In this document: in pieces, positions 1 to 7,672 of the stretch | Position numbering within the stretch: the stretch's first letter is position 1 | Layout: every line of letters begins with the position of its first letter | From: an uncultured Prevotellaceae bacterium | GTDB lineage: Bacteria > Bacteroidota > Bacteroidia > Bacteroidales > Bacteroidaceae | Length of the DNA stretch: 30,557 bases | Reading direction: 5' to 3' | NCBI GenBank assembly: GCA_937891085.1 | Contig: CALAEY010000029.1 | Coordinates: 1-30,557, forward strand | The notes under the pieces: model-generated | The model's database searches: none | Told to the model about the DNA's origin: nothing | What the model saw: the letters and a program-made list of their open reading frames with translations, nothing else | Translations under genes and position numbers: made by a program

Positions 1-36
1 ACCAGAGATGCCATGAAATGGGTGTCTCGCAATTAA
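1..36 (+). CDS. 3' end of an upstream gene (partial)
   Basis: An open frame enters from the left edge and ends with TAA at 34-36, giving about eleven residues (TRDAMKWVSRN). It lies 10 bp before the next start on the same strand, so it is probably the last gene of the same operon upstream. Too little is visible to name it. Confidence 0.5.
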   Translation, partial: TRDAMKWVSRN

Positions 37-46
37 ATATTTTCGA

Positions 47-1084
47 ATGAAAAAGCATTTTTTGATAGCAACCATCGCTGCACTGCTTATGGGCAGTGGT
101 TTGCAGGCGCAGAACAGCAATGAGCCTTTCACAACGGGAAAGCGCTACAGCGTGATAATAGACAATGACTTTATGGGCGATCCTGATGGATTGTTCCAAT
201 TGGCTCACCACATTCTTTCGCCTTCTTGCGACATCAAGGGCATCATAGGTGCCCATCTGAATGGCAGCAAGCGGGGATTCTTCAGCAACTTGCAGGGGAA
301 TGATGAAGCAGAGATGTCTGTGAATAAGGTCAACGAACTGCTTGATGTGATGGGCGTGAAGGGCAAGTATAAGGTGGTGCCTGGCGCTACCGAGAAGATG
401 ACAGACCCTACGAAGCCAGTGGAGTCGGAGGGCGCACGCCTTATAGTGGAAGAGGCTCTGAAAGCTACGCCACAGCGTCCGCTCTATGTCTGCGTGGGCG
501 GTCCGCTCACGGACATCGCTTCGGCTTGGCTGATGAATCCTGAGATTGGCAAGAACATCATCCTAATCTGGATAGGCGGACAGGAATATAAGGAAACAGG
601 TGCCATAGTGCCTCCAGGCTATTCGATGCCAGAATACAACCTGAACCTGAGCATCGCTGCAGCACGTACGGTGTTCAATCAGAGCGATTTGCGCATCTGG
701 CAGATTCCTCGTGATGTGTATCGTCAATGTATGTACAGCATGACGGAACTCGACATGCATGTGCGTCCACTGGGCAAGCTTGGGGCTTACCTGTACGACT
801 CATTGGCAGGTATCATGGTGGGACGAAACGGTCGCTCTATGGGTGAAACCTACATCTTGGGCGATAGTCCGCTGGTGCTGATGACGGCCCTTCAGAGCAA
901 CTTCGAGACAGATCCTGCCTCCTCACACTACCACTATGTGACCATCCCTACCATCGCTGAAGACGGTACCTATCGATACACCCATGAGGGGCGTCAGATC
1001 CGTGTCTATGATCGCATAGATACCCGACTGATGTTCAGTGACATGGAAGCTAAACTGGAATTATTCGCTAAAAACCATCGATAA
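47..1084 (+). CDS. secreted nucleoside hydrolase-like protein
   Basis: The 345-aa protein has a signal peptide (basic MKK, hydrophobic core, probable cleavage near residues 20-22, AQ) and so acts outside the cytoplasm. It has the inosine/uridine-preferring nucleoside hydrolase fold, a family that cleaves the N-glycosidic bond of ribonucleosides. The Asp-rich N-terminal motif DNDFMGDPDG is at 39-48, and GGPLTDIAS near 151-159 matches the family GPLTNIA block. The site deviates from the classic DxDPGxDD: the second Asp of the DD pair is Pro46 (with D47 after it), and the late Asp of the EFNxxxDPEAA block is Ser (PEYNLNLSIAAA). It may therefore act on another substrate or be inactive. The next gene begins 1 bp after its stop and has a related fold. 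ATG start. Confidence 0.8.
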   Translation: MKKHFLIATIAALLMGSGLQAQNSNEPFTTGKRYSVIIDNDFMGDPDGLFQLAHHILSPSCDIKGIIGAHLNGSKRGFFSNLQGNDEAEMSVNKVNELLDVMGVKGKYKVVPGATEKMTDPTKPVESEGARLIVEEALKATPQRPLYVCVGGPLTDIASAWLMNPEIGKNIILIWIGGQEYKETGAIVPPGYSMPEYNLNLSIAAARTVFNQSDLRIWQIPRDVYRQCMYSMTELDMHVRPLGKLGAYLYDSLAGIMVGRNGRSMGETYILGDSPLVLMTALQSNFETDPASSHYHYVTIPTIAEDGTYRYTHEGRQIRVYDRIDTRLMFSDMEAKLELFAKNHR

Positions 1085-1085
1085 T

Positions 1086-2612
1086 ATGAAACATAATCTT
1101 TGCATCATTGCGTTTTTGCATCTTTGCATTTTGCTGATAGGCTGTTCTCAAACAGCAGATCAGCAAGTGCCTAAGCCTCGCATCATAGTGACCTGTGATC
1201 CAGAGCTTGACGACAACAATTCTTTGATTCGCTACATTCTTTATACGTCTGATTTCCAGACAGAAGGAATCATCTATACCAGCAGTAAATTCCACTGGAA
1301 GGGTGACGGAAAGGGAACTACACAGTTCAAGGAAGGCAGCGAGTATGCCAATATAGGACTTGGTCCTCAGACCTCTTGGCGCTGGACACCTGATGAGCGT
1401 TTCATCGATGATGTAGTAGATGCCTATGCGGAAGCCTATCCCAACTTGAAGGTACACTGTGCTGATTATCCTACGCCTGAGTATCTGCGCAGCATCGTGA
1501 AGTGGGGCAACGTGGAATTTGAGGGCGACTACTCCTATGATACAGAAGGTTCTAACCTCATCAAGCAAGTGCTGCTCGATGAGAAGCCTGGGCCTGTGTT
1601 CTTGCAGACTTGGGGAGGTGCCAGCTCTGTAGCTGCTGCCCTGCGTAGCATTGAAGATGAGTATAAGCATACAGACCAGTGGAAGGACATATATGATAAG
1701 GTGTGTGCCAAGGCTGTGCTCTGCATGTCGGGCGACCAAGATGGCACCTATCCAACCTATATCGCCAAGGCTTGGCCTGATGTTCAGACACAGAGCTTGC
1801 GAGGTGGCACGGCTCCGCTTTCTTACATGGCATTCCGCTCCGTGAAGCCTGAATATAAATATTACCTCTCTCCAGAATGGATGCAGGAGCATGTGCGCAG
1901 CAAAGGCAAGTTGGGCGAACTCTATCGCGTATGGGGCGATGGCAAGCAGATGGTGAAAGGCGATGTGTATGATTACTTTGGCGAAAGCGGAAAGACAGCA
2001 GAAGAACTGGAGGCAGAGGGCTATCAGCTCTGGCTGCGTGATATCCAGCCTAAAGGCTCTTTCTTAGGTGAGGGCGATACGTTCTGCTACCTGCAGATGA
2101 TTGACAATGGCTTGCGTGGTTGGCAAGACCAGACATGGGGTGGCTGGAGTGGTCGTAAGATTGAGGTGAAAGTAGATTCGAATGCCACACTGGCTGAGCA
2201 ATATGCAGCGATGAGTCGTACAGACGAGGCGATGCCTTACTTCTTCCCTGAGGTGATGGATGGCTTGGCAGCACGCTTCATCTGGGCTACTACCCCTAAC
2301 TATGCAGATGCCAACCACTATCCTGTGGTGACAGGTCCGCTTAGCATTGAGGCTGCACCAGGTGAGAAGGTTACACTTAACGCTAAGGCTTCAGATCCTG
2401 ATGGAGATGAACTGACGTTGAAATGGTGGCAGTTCCGTGTGGGAACGTATGAGGGTGAGGTAACTGTAGATAGTCCTGCAACTGCAAAAACCACGTTCAC
2501 AGTGCCAGCAGATGCAAAGCCTGGTCAGACCATCCACCTGATTCTGGAAGCACAAGACAATGGTACGCCTACCTTGAAACGCTACCTACGTACGGTGGTG
2601 ACGGTGAAGTGA
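1086..2612 (+). CDS. DUF1593 / Sde0182-type nucleoside hydrolase-like lipoprotein
   Basis: I chose the ATG at 1086, giving 508 aa, because it begins a clear lipoprotein signal (MKHN, hydrophobic stretch, lipobox LIGC with Cys20). The longer frame from 1038 would overlap the previous gene and bury the signal. Residues 36-43 (TCDPELDD) carry the Asp motif of the nucleoside hydrolase fold, intact here, followed by the DUF1593 core (about 30-410) with conserved WGG and GDQDGTYPTYIA stretches. About 415-508 looks like an Ig/PKD-type beta domain (SDPDGDELTLKWW), as in Sde0182-like proteins once described as cellulose-binding. The substrate is unknown; a surface role in glycoside or nucleoside scavenging is inferred. 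It follows the previous stop by 1 bp, so the two are surely one operon. Confidence 0.82.
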   Translation: MKHNLCIIAFLHLCILLIGCSQTADQQVPKPRIIVTCDPELDDNNSLIRYILYTSDFQTEGIIYTSSKFHWKGDGKGTTQFKEGSEYANIGLGPQTSWRWTPDERFIDDVVDAYAEAYPNLKVHCADYPTPEYLRSIVKWGNVEFEGDYSYDTEGSNLIKQVLLDEKPGPVFLQTWGGASSVAAALRSIEDEYKHTDQWKDIYDKVCAKAVLCMSGDQDGTYPTYIAKAWPDVQTQSLRGGTAPLSYMAFRSVKPEYKYYLSPEWMQEHVRSKGKLGELYRVWGDGKQMVKGDVYDYFGESGKTAEELEAEGYQLWLRDIQPKGSFLGEGDTFCYLQMIDNGLRGWQDQTWGGWSGRKIEVKVDSNATLAEQYAAMSRTDEAMPYFFPEVMDGLAARFIWATTPNYADANHYPVVTGPLSIEAAPGEKVTLNAKASDPDGDELTLKWWQFRVGTYEGEVTVDSPATAKTTFTVPADAKPGQTIHLILEAQDNGTPTLKRYLRTVVTVK

Positions 2613-2654
2613 CGCTTCTGAAAGAGCTTTCAGGAGGTATGATATGAGGGCTGA
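2613..2654. other. short dyad between convergent genes
   Basis: This 42-bp gap between the DUF1593 stop (+) and the ispE stop (-) contains CTGAAAG-AG-CTTTCAG at 2617-2632, a 7-bp inverted repeat. There is no T-tract on either side, so it is only a weak candidate for a shared terminator. Confidence 0.25.
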
Positions 2655-3482
2655 TCAGAGCCTGCGGCTGAAATAGAAATCATTTTGGAAAGCTCGCTTT
2701 TCTGGTACAACTTGATTTGCCTCGAACAATCCGAAGACAGAGGAACCAGAGCCCGACATGGCTGCAAAGACGGCTCCAGCCTTATAGAGCTGTTCCTTGA
2801 TCTCTGCGATGCGCGGATGGGTGGGGAAGATGCTGTCTTCAAAGTCATTCAGCATGGTCTGCCTCCACGTGCCGACTGGCTGTTTCACAATATCAAGGAG
2901 CGGCAGGGTAGGCTTGTGAGGAGTAATGCCTCTGAAGGCCTCTGGCGTAGAAACAAATATGTCAGGCTTTACGATGACAATCTGCCAGCCTTTCAAATCC
3001 AAATCGATGGGAGTGAAGATGTTTCCAATGCCTGTAGCGAATGTAGGACGCCCATGTACAAAGAAGGCACAGTCGGCTCCCAGACGCGAGGCATAGTCTA
3101 TCAGTTTTTCTTCTGATAGCTGCAGGTTGAACAGCGTATTGAGCAGGCAGAGCATGTAGGCTGCATCTGCAGAGCCACCACCCAGTCCGGCTCCTGAAGG
3201 TATATGTTTATAGAGGTGCATGTCTACAGGCGGAAGGTCATAGTCTGCTTTCAGCATCAGGTATGCTTTCACTACCAGGTTCTTCTCCACAGGCCCATCA
3301 ATGACTGTGCCATACTGAGTCAGTCGATATGGTATGTCTGTATCTTTCTTCAAAGGCACCACTTCCAGGGCATCTGCCAGTGGGATGGGGTAGAAGATGG
3401 TCTCCAAATTATGGTATCCGTCAGGTCTGCGTTCTGTGACATTCAGCCCCAAGTTTATTTTGCAGCAAGGAAAAACAATCAT
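2655..3482 (-). CDS. ispE: 4-diphosphocytidyl-2-C-methyl-D-erythritol kinase
   Basis: Cytoplasmic GHMP kinase of the non-mevalonate (MEP) isoprenoid pathway. It phosphorylates the 2-hydroxyl of CDP-ME with ATP. The protein is 275 aa from the ATG at 3482; an in-frame TTG three codons upstream is less likely. The N-terminal CKINLGL carries the conserved Lys8, the ATP-binding glycine-rich loop IPSGAGLGGGSADAA lies at 94-108, Asp137 (LGADCAFF) is in the place of the catalytic Asp, and AMSGSGSSVFGLF near the C-terminus is GHMP motif 3. The length is usual for the family. It is a single gene, divergent from dnaB, with its own promoter boxes. Confidence 0.95.
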   Translation of the reverse strand: MIVFPCCKINLGLNVTERRPDGYHNLETIFYPIPLADALEVVPLKKDTDIPYRLTQYGTVIDGPVEKNLVVKAYLMLKADYDLPPVDMHLYKHIPSGAGLGGGSADAAYMLCLLNTLFNLQLSEEKLIDYASRLGADCAFFVHGRPTFATGIGNIFTPIDLDLKGWQIVIVKPDIFVSTPEAFRGITPHKPTLPLLDIVKQPVGTWRQTMLNDFEDSIFPTHPRIAEIKEQLYKAGAVFAAMSGSGSSVFGLFEANQVVPEKRAFQNDFYFSRRL

Positions 3483-3488
3483 AGTCAG

Positions 3489-3521
3489 CAAAGATATTAA
3501 CAGGTTGTTGATACAAAGTTA
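3489..3521 (-). promoter_or_regulatory. ispE promoter boxes (-7 type)
   Basis: Read on the minus strand there are two TAnnTTTG matches: TAACTTTG at 3514-3521 and TATCTTTG at 3489-3496. The first would leave a leader of about 25 nt. The second would start transcription almost at the ATG, so the first is the better candidate. Confidence 0.5.
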
Positions 3522-3565
3522 AAAACTTATTTGCTAAGGACAAGGCATAATCCCTTTTTTTATTT

Positions 3566-3573
3566 TACCTTTG
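3566..3573 (+). promoter_or_regulatory. dnaB promoter -7 box
   Basis: TACCTTTG matches the Bacteroidota -7 consensus TAnnTTTG and lies 21 bp before the dnaB ATG. No clear -33 TTG was found at the usual spacing. Confidence 0.55.
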
Positions 3574-3594
3574 CTCCGCTAAACAAGAAAAGAT

Positions 3595-5145
3595 ATGCCA
3601 GAAGTTAGAAGAACCAGAACGCCAAAGAGCAGTAATACCCCAACAGTGTCGGACTATGGGCGCATCCCACCACAGGCTCCAGAGCTGGAGAAAGCGGTGT
3701 TGGCAGCGTTGATGATAGAGAGTGATGCCTACTCGCAAGTGAGCGAATTGCTGAAACCTGAATCGTTTTATGAGCATCGACATCAGCTGATATACTCTGC
3801 CATTACTGACTTAGCCATGTCGCAGCGACCAGTGGACTTGCTGACGGTGAAAGATCAGCTGTCAAAGCGTGGTGAATTGGAGGAGGTGGGAGGACCGTTC
3901 TACCTTACCCAACTCACTGGTATGGTGGCCTCTGCTGCCCATGTGGAGTTTCATGCCCGCATTATTGCCCAGAAGGCACTGGCGCGCGAACTGATCACCT
4001 TCTCGAACAATGTGCAGTCGAAGGCCTTTGATGAAACGGTAGATGTGGATGACTTGATGCAGGAGACAGAAGGTAAACTTTTTGAGATTTCGCAGCAGAA
4101 CGTCAAGAAAGACTATGTGCAGATCAATCCGGTGATTGCAGAAGCCTATAAGAACATCCAAGCTGCAGCTGGTAGGCCTGATGGCCTGAGCGGCTTGCAG
4201 AGCGGATTCCCAGAACTGGATAAGATCACAGCTGGTTGGCAAAACAGCGACTTGATCATCATTGCAGCGCGTCCTGCCATGGGTAAGACGGCCTTCATGC
4301 TTTCTATGGCCAAAAATATGGCTGTGAATCTGCACTATCCAGTGGCTTTCTTCTCTCTGGAAATGAGCAACCTCCAGTTGGTGAATCGTCTGATAGCCAA
4401 CACGTGTGAGATTCCTAACAACAAGATACGTACAGGTCAATTGGCCGATTATGAATGGCAGCAGCTCGACTATAAGCTGAAAGACCTGCTGGATGCGCCT
4501 CTCTATGTGGATGACACCCCCTCACTCTCTGTATTTGAGCTGCGTACTAAGGCACGTAGATTGGTTCGTGAGCATGGGGTGAAGATCATCATCATCGACT
4601 ACCTGCAGCTGATGAATGCCAGCGGTATGACCTTCTACAACCGTCAGGAAGAGGTGAGTACCATCTCTCGTTCACTGAAGGGACTGGCCAAGGAACTGAA
4701 TATCCCAATCATCGCTTTGTCACAGCTTAATCGTAGTGTGGAAAACAGGGGCGATAAGGCTGCCAATGGTGCTGACAGTCGTCGCCCACAACTTTCAGAT
4801 CTTCGTGAATCTGGTGCCATCGAGCAGGATGCCGATATGGTGTGCTTCATCCATCGTCCTGAATATTATAAGATCTATACCGATGAACAGGGTAATGACC
4901 TTCGTGGCATAGCTCAGATCATCATTGCTAAGCATCGTAACGGTGCTATTGCCGATGTGAATTTGCGATTCATTGGTGAGTACACCCGCTTCCAGAATTT
5001 GGATGATGACCAGATACCAGAGTCCATCCCTTCACGCATGAATGGGCCATCACCTATTGGAAGTACAGCAGTACCTCCACCTCCATCTCCATCTCCTGAC
5101 TATTTTCCTGAACAAGATGGCGGACTTGGCGGTGTGCCATTCTGA
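3595..5145 (+). CDS. dnaB: replicative DNA helicase DnaB
   Basis: Hexameric helicase that unwinds DNA ahead of the replication fork and recruits primase. The 516-aa protein has the N-terminal DnaB domain (about 22-125, PPQAPELEKAVLAALM), a linker, and a RecA-like ATPase domain from about 195. Walker A is ARPAMGKTAF (225-234) and Walker B is within VKIIIIDYLQLM (about 329-340), followed by SQLNRSVE and the LSDLRESGAIEQDAD block. The C-terminus ends in a Pro/Ser-rich tail followed by a Gly-rich segment. No intein interrupts it. Its stop lies 7 bp from the convergent guaA stop with no terminator between them. Confidence 0.97.
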   Translation: MPEVRRTRTPKSSNTPTVSDYGRIPPQAPELEKAVLAALMIESDAYSQVSELLKPESFYEHRHQLIYSAITDLAMSQRPVDLLTVKDQLSKRGELEEVGGPFYLTQLTGMVASAAHVEFHARIIAQKALARELITFSNNVQSKAFDETVDVDDLMQETEGKLFEISQQNVKKDYVQINPVIAEAYKNIQAAAGRPDGLSGLQSGFPELDKITAGWQNSDLIIIAARPAMGKTAFMLSMAKNMAVNLHYPVAFFSLEMSNLQLVNRLIANTCEIPNNKIRTGQLADYEWQQLDYKLKDLLDAPLYVDDTPSLSVFELRTKARRLVREHGVKIIIIDYLQLMNASGMTFYNRQEEVSTISRSLKGLAKELNIPIIALSQLNRSVENRGDKAANGADSRRPQLSDLRESGAIEQDADMVCFIHRPEYYKIYTDEQGNDLRGIAQIIIAKHRNGAIADVNLRFIGEYTRFQNLDDDQIPESIPSRMNGPSPIGSTAVPPPPSPSPDYFPEQDGGLGGVPF

Positions 5146-5152
5146 TAAACTT

Positions 5153-6136
5153 TTATTCCCACTCAATGGTACCTGTTGGTTTCGGAGTGAGGTCGTAAAG
5201 CACACGGTTTACACCAGGAACCTCAGTCACAATGCGCTGAGTGATATGGTGCAGCAGAGCGTAAGGGATTTCCTCAATGGTGGCTGTCATGGCATCGCGT
5301 GTATTCACGGCACGAATGATAACAGGCCAGTCCCAACTGCGCTTGTCGTTCTTCACGCCTGTGGATTTGTAATCAGGCACGATGGTGAAGTACTGCCAAA
5401 CCTTGCCCTCCAGACCATTCTTTGCAAACTCTTCACGCAGGATGGCGTCACTTTCACGCAGAGCCTCCAAGCGATCGCGAGTGATGGCACCTGTGCAACG
5501 AACACCAAGACCTGGACCTGGGAATGGCTGACGGAATACCATGTTGTCTGGCAATCCTAACTCCTTACCAACTACGCGAACTTCATCCTTGAAGAGCAAC
5601 TTGATAGGCTCTACCAACTCGAACTGCAGATCATCTGGCAGACCACCTACGTTATGATGTGACTTCACTGGGCCAGATTCTACGATGTCTGGATAAATGG
5701 TGCCCTGTGCCAAGAAACTAATACCCTCTTGTTTGCGAGCTTCCTCTTCGAAGACGCGGATGAACTCAGCACCGATAATCTTACGCTTCTGCTCAGGATC
5801 TGCTACGCCAGCCAACTTGTTGAGGAAACGATCTGTAGCATCAACATACACCAAATTGGCATCAAGCTCATCACGGAACACACGAACAACCTGTTCAGGT
5901 TCACCCTTGCGAAGCAAACCGTGATTAACATGCACTGATACTAGCTGCTTTCCCACAGCCTTGATGAGCAAAGCTGCTACGACTGATGAATCTACACCTC
6001 CAGAAAGGGCCAACAGCACTTTCTTGTCACCTATCTGAGCACGCAGCTCTTTTACTTGTTCTTCAATGAATTTCTGAGCCAATGCGGGCGTCGTAATGCG
6101 CTCCATATCAGCTGGACGAACGTTTCCTGTAGTCAT
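5153..6136 (-). CDS. guaA: GMP synthase, ATP-pyrophosphatase subunit only
   Basis: Amidates XMP to GMP after ATP adenylation, the last step of GMP synthesis. The 327-aa protein matches only the second half of the usual enzyme of about 510-525 aa. It has the PP-loop ATP-PPase domain with SGGVDS at 45-50, KSHHNVGGLPDDL, and RQPFPGPGLGVR, then the GMP_synt_C dimerisation domain ending in KPTGTIEWE. The N-terminal class I glutamine amidotransferase domain (about 190 aa with its Cys-His-Glu triad) is absent. The 105 bp upstream is AT-rich and non-coding, so this is not a frameshift. A separate glutaminase subunit elsewhere, as in archaeal two-subunit GMP synthases, or use of free ammonia is inferred. 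Next upstream gene on the strand is tilS, also a PP-loop enzyme. Confidence 0.9.
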   Translation of the reverse strand: MTTGNVRPADMERITTPALAQKFIEEQVKELRAQIGDKKVLLALSGGVDSSVVAALLIKAVGKQLVSVHVNHGLLRKGEPEQVVRVFRDELDANLVYVDATDRFLNKLAGVADPEQKRKIIGAEFIRVFEEEARKQEGISFLAQGTIYPDIVESGPVKSHHNVGGLPDDLQFELVEPIKLLFKDEVRVVGKELGLPDNMVFRQPFPGPGLGVRCTGAITRDRLEALRESDAILREEFAKNGLEGKVWQYFTIVPDYKSTGVKNDKRSWDWPVIIRAVNTRDAMTATIEEIPYALLHHITQRIVTEVPGVNRVLYDLTPKPTGTIEWE

Positions 6137-6241
6137 ATTCTATACTTTTTAATGATGTTAGTTTATTATTGAATGTGTAAAAATACGAAATAGTGACGTA
6201 TTTTCCACCCCCATATTCTATTTTTAACAATAATTGCATCT

Positions 6242-7525
6242 TTAGGTTAATAGGCGGACTAATAATATCCGCTTTGTTTGCTCTGTGACGCGGTAACGAT
6301 GGTCGATGCGCTGACCTATCAGCCACACGATGGTATCACCATCGCAGAGTACCCATTGGTTTTGCTTCTGTACCAGTGAGCACTTGCGGTCTGTGAGAAA
6401 ATCACTCACCAACTTTCGTCCCCTCATGCCAAGCGGAACGAAGCTGTCGCCTTGCTGTACTTTTCGTAAAGCAAGGGAAACGTGTATCTTATCGGCATCG
6501 AGGCAGGCGATGTCTGATTGCTTCGGAATCACAAAATCACTCGTACGCTCAAATTCTTCGTAAGTAAGCTTTGGCTCTTGTGGAGCTTTGATCTCACTGA
6601 TAATCAAAAGCTCACGATCTTTCACCAACTGGTGCGTTGGGGAGCGGAATACTTTTCCTGATTGGGCATCGAGGGATTGCAGGATTTCAGCCTCTTGAAC
6701 TGAATTGAAACCCAGTGGTGAGAGGATTTCATGCAATAGGCTTAGCGGGGCAGGTTCTTTCTTTAATGCCTCAATCCGAATGCCTTCTGGGGAAAGTACG
6801 CGCCTCTTACCTTCGTGGATAGCACTATTATATAAGGTGTAAGCTTCGTCCAAATGCTGGGCAGTATGGATGATGTGCTCTCTCACGTTAGACTGGAGGC
6901 TTTCCATCAAGGGGAGCAGCTCTAAACGCACTTTATTGCGCATATAGTGGGTTTCCAGATTAGTGCTATCCGTGACGAAGGGTTGTGATAGCGTTTCCAG
7001 ATACGTCAAGATTTCCTCTCTGGTGACAGCCAGCAGCGGACGCACGATTTTTCCGTTTACGACGGGTATGCCACGGAGTCCTTGAAGTCCTGCTCCGCGT
7101 AGAAGGTTTAGCATGAAAGTTTCTACGCTGTCATCTTGATGATGCGCCACACAAATATGGGTGGCACCAACCTCAGCGATCAGCTTTTCAAACCACTGGT
7201 AGCGCAATTGTCGGGCTGCCATTTCTATGGAGATATGATTCACGTTAGCGAATTGTTCGGTCTCGAAATGAATGAGATGCAGAGGAATGTGTAAACCATT
7301 GCACAAGTCGGTAACAAAGCGTTCATCACGATTGGATTCTGCGCCACGGAGATGAAAATTGCAATGGGCAGCTTCACAGGAATAACCAAGTTCCAACAGA
7401 ACACGGAGCAGTGCCACAGAGTCAGCACCTCCGCTTAGTGCAACGAGCAACTTCTCATTTTTTTGGAAGAGTCGCTTTTCTTCGATGAACTGTGAAACTT
7501 TCTGTCTGAACATACAGGTTATCAT
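6242..7525 (-). CDS. tilS: tRNA(Ile)-lysidine synthase TilS
   Basis: Converts C34 of the CAU-anticodon tRNA-Ile to lysidine using ATP and lysine, so that it reads AUA. The 427-aa protein has the PP-loop SGGADS at 31-36 in an N-terminal ATPase domain with HCNFHLRGAESNRDE and HHQDDSVETFMLNLLRGAGLQGLRGI blocks typical of TilS, a middle region, and the C-terminal TilS domain (about 355-427, GDSFVPLGMRGRKLVSDFL). The start could be the ATG at 7525 or at 7513 (MFRQKV); I kept the longer. It is divergent from feoB and 105 bp upstream of guaA. Confidence 0.94.
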   Translation of the reverse strand: MITCMFRQKVSQFIEEKRLFQKNEKLLVALSGGADSVALLRVLLELGYSCEAAHCNFHLRGAESNRDERFVTDLCNGLHIPLHLIHFETEQFANVNHISIEMAARQLRYQWFEKLIAEVGATHICVAHHQDDSVETFMLNLLRGAGLQGLRGIPVVNGKIVRPLLAVTREEILTYLETLSQPFVTDSTNLETHYMRNKVRLELLPLMESLQSNVREHIIHTAQHLDEAYTLYNSAIHEGKRRVLSPEGIRIEALKKEPAPLSLLHEILSPLGFNSVQEAEILQSLDAQSGKVFRSPTHQLVKDRELLIISEIKAPQEPKLTYEEFERTSDFVIPKQSDIACLDADKIHVSLALRKVQQGDSFVPLGMRGRKLVSDFLTDRKCSLVQKQNQWVLCDGDTIVWLIGQRIDHRYRVTEQTKRILLVRLLT

Positions 7526-7555
7526 TTAAAATGCTAAATTAGTGATTTTATCTAG

Positions 7556-7597
7556 AACTGCCAATCTTATAGTAAGAAACAGCGAAATAAGGCAGTT
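7556..7597. repeat. inverted repeat in the tilS-feoB divergent region
   Basis: AACTGCC at 7556-7562 and GGCAGTT at 7591-7597 are perfect 7-bp inverted repeats 28 bp apart, upstream of both genes. This could be an operator or a weak hairpin. There is no recognisable Fur or DtxR box. Confidence 0.25.
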
Positions 7598-7621
7598 TAT
7601 TTAAAATCATTCTAAGTAAAA

Positions 7622-7652
7622 TTGCAAGATTGAAAAGAATGCACTATATTTG
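7622..7652 (+). promoter_or_regulatory. feoB promoter
   Basis: TTG at 7622-7624 and TATATTTG at 7645-7652 are separated by 20 bp, matching the Bacteroidota -33/-7 pattern. The ATG follows 20 bp later. Confidence 0.65.
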
Positions 7653-7672
7653 CCACATTAAAATATGAGATT

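Noticed and set aside
1068..1892. 274-codon frame on the minus strand
   Set aside because: It lies fully antisense to the DUF1593 lipoprotein gene, whose protein motifs are clear, and its own product resembles no protein.
5042..5560. 172-codon plus-strand frame across dnaB and guaA ends
   Set aside because: It overlaps the dnaB tail out of frame and is antisense to guaA; both of those are well supported.
6137..6241. Frameshifted remainder of a GMP synthase glutaminase domain
   Set aside because: The 105 bp upstream of the start is AT-rich with no amidotransferase motifs in any frame, and tilS follows directly.
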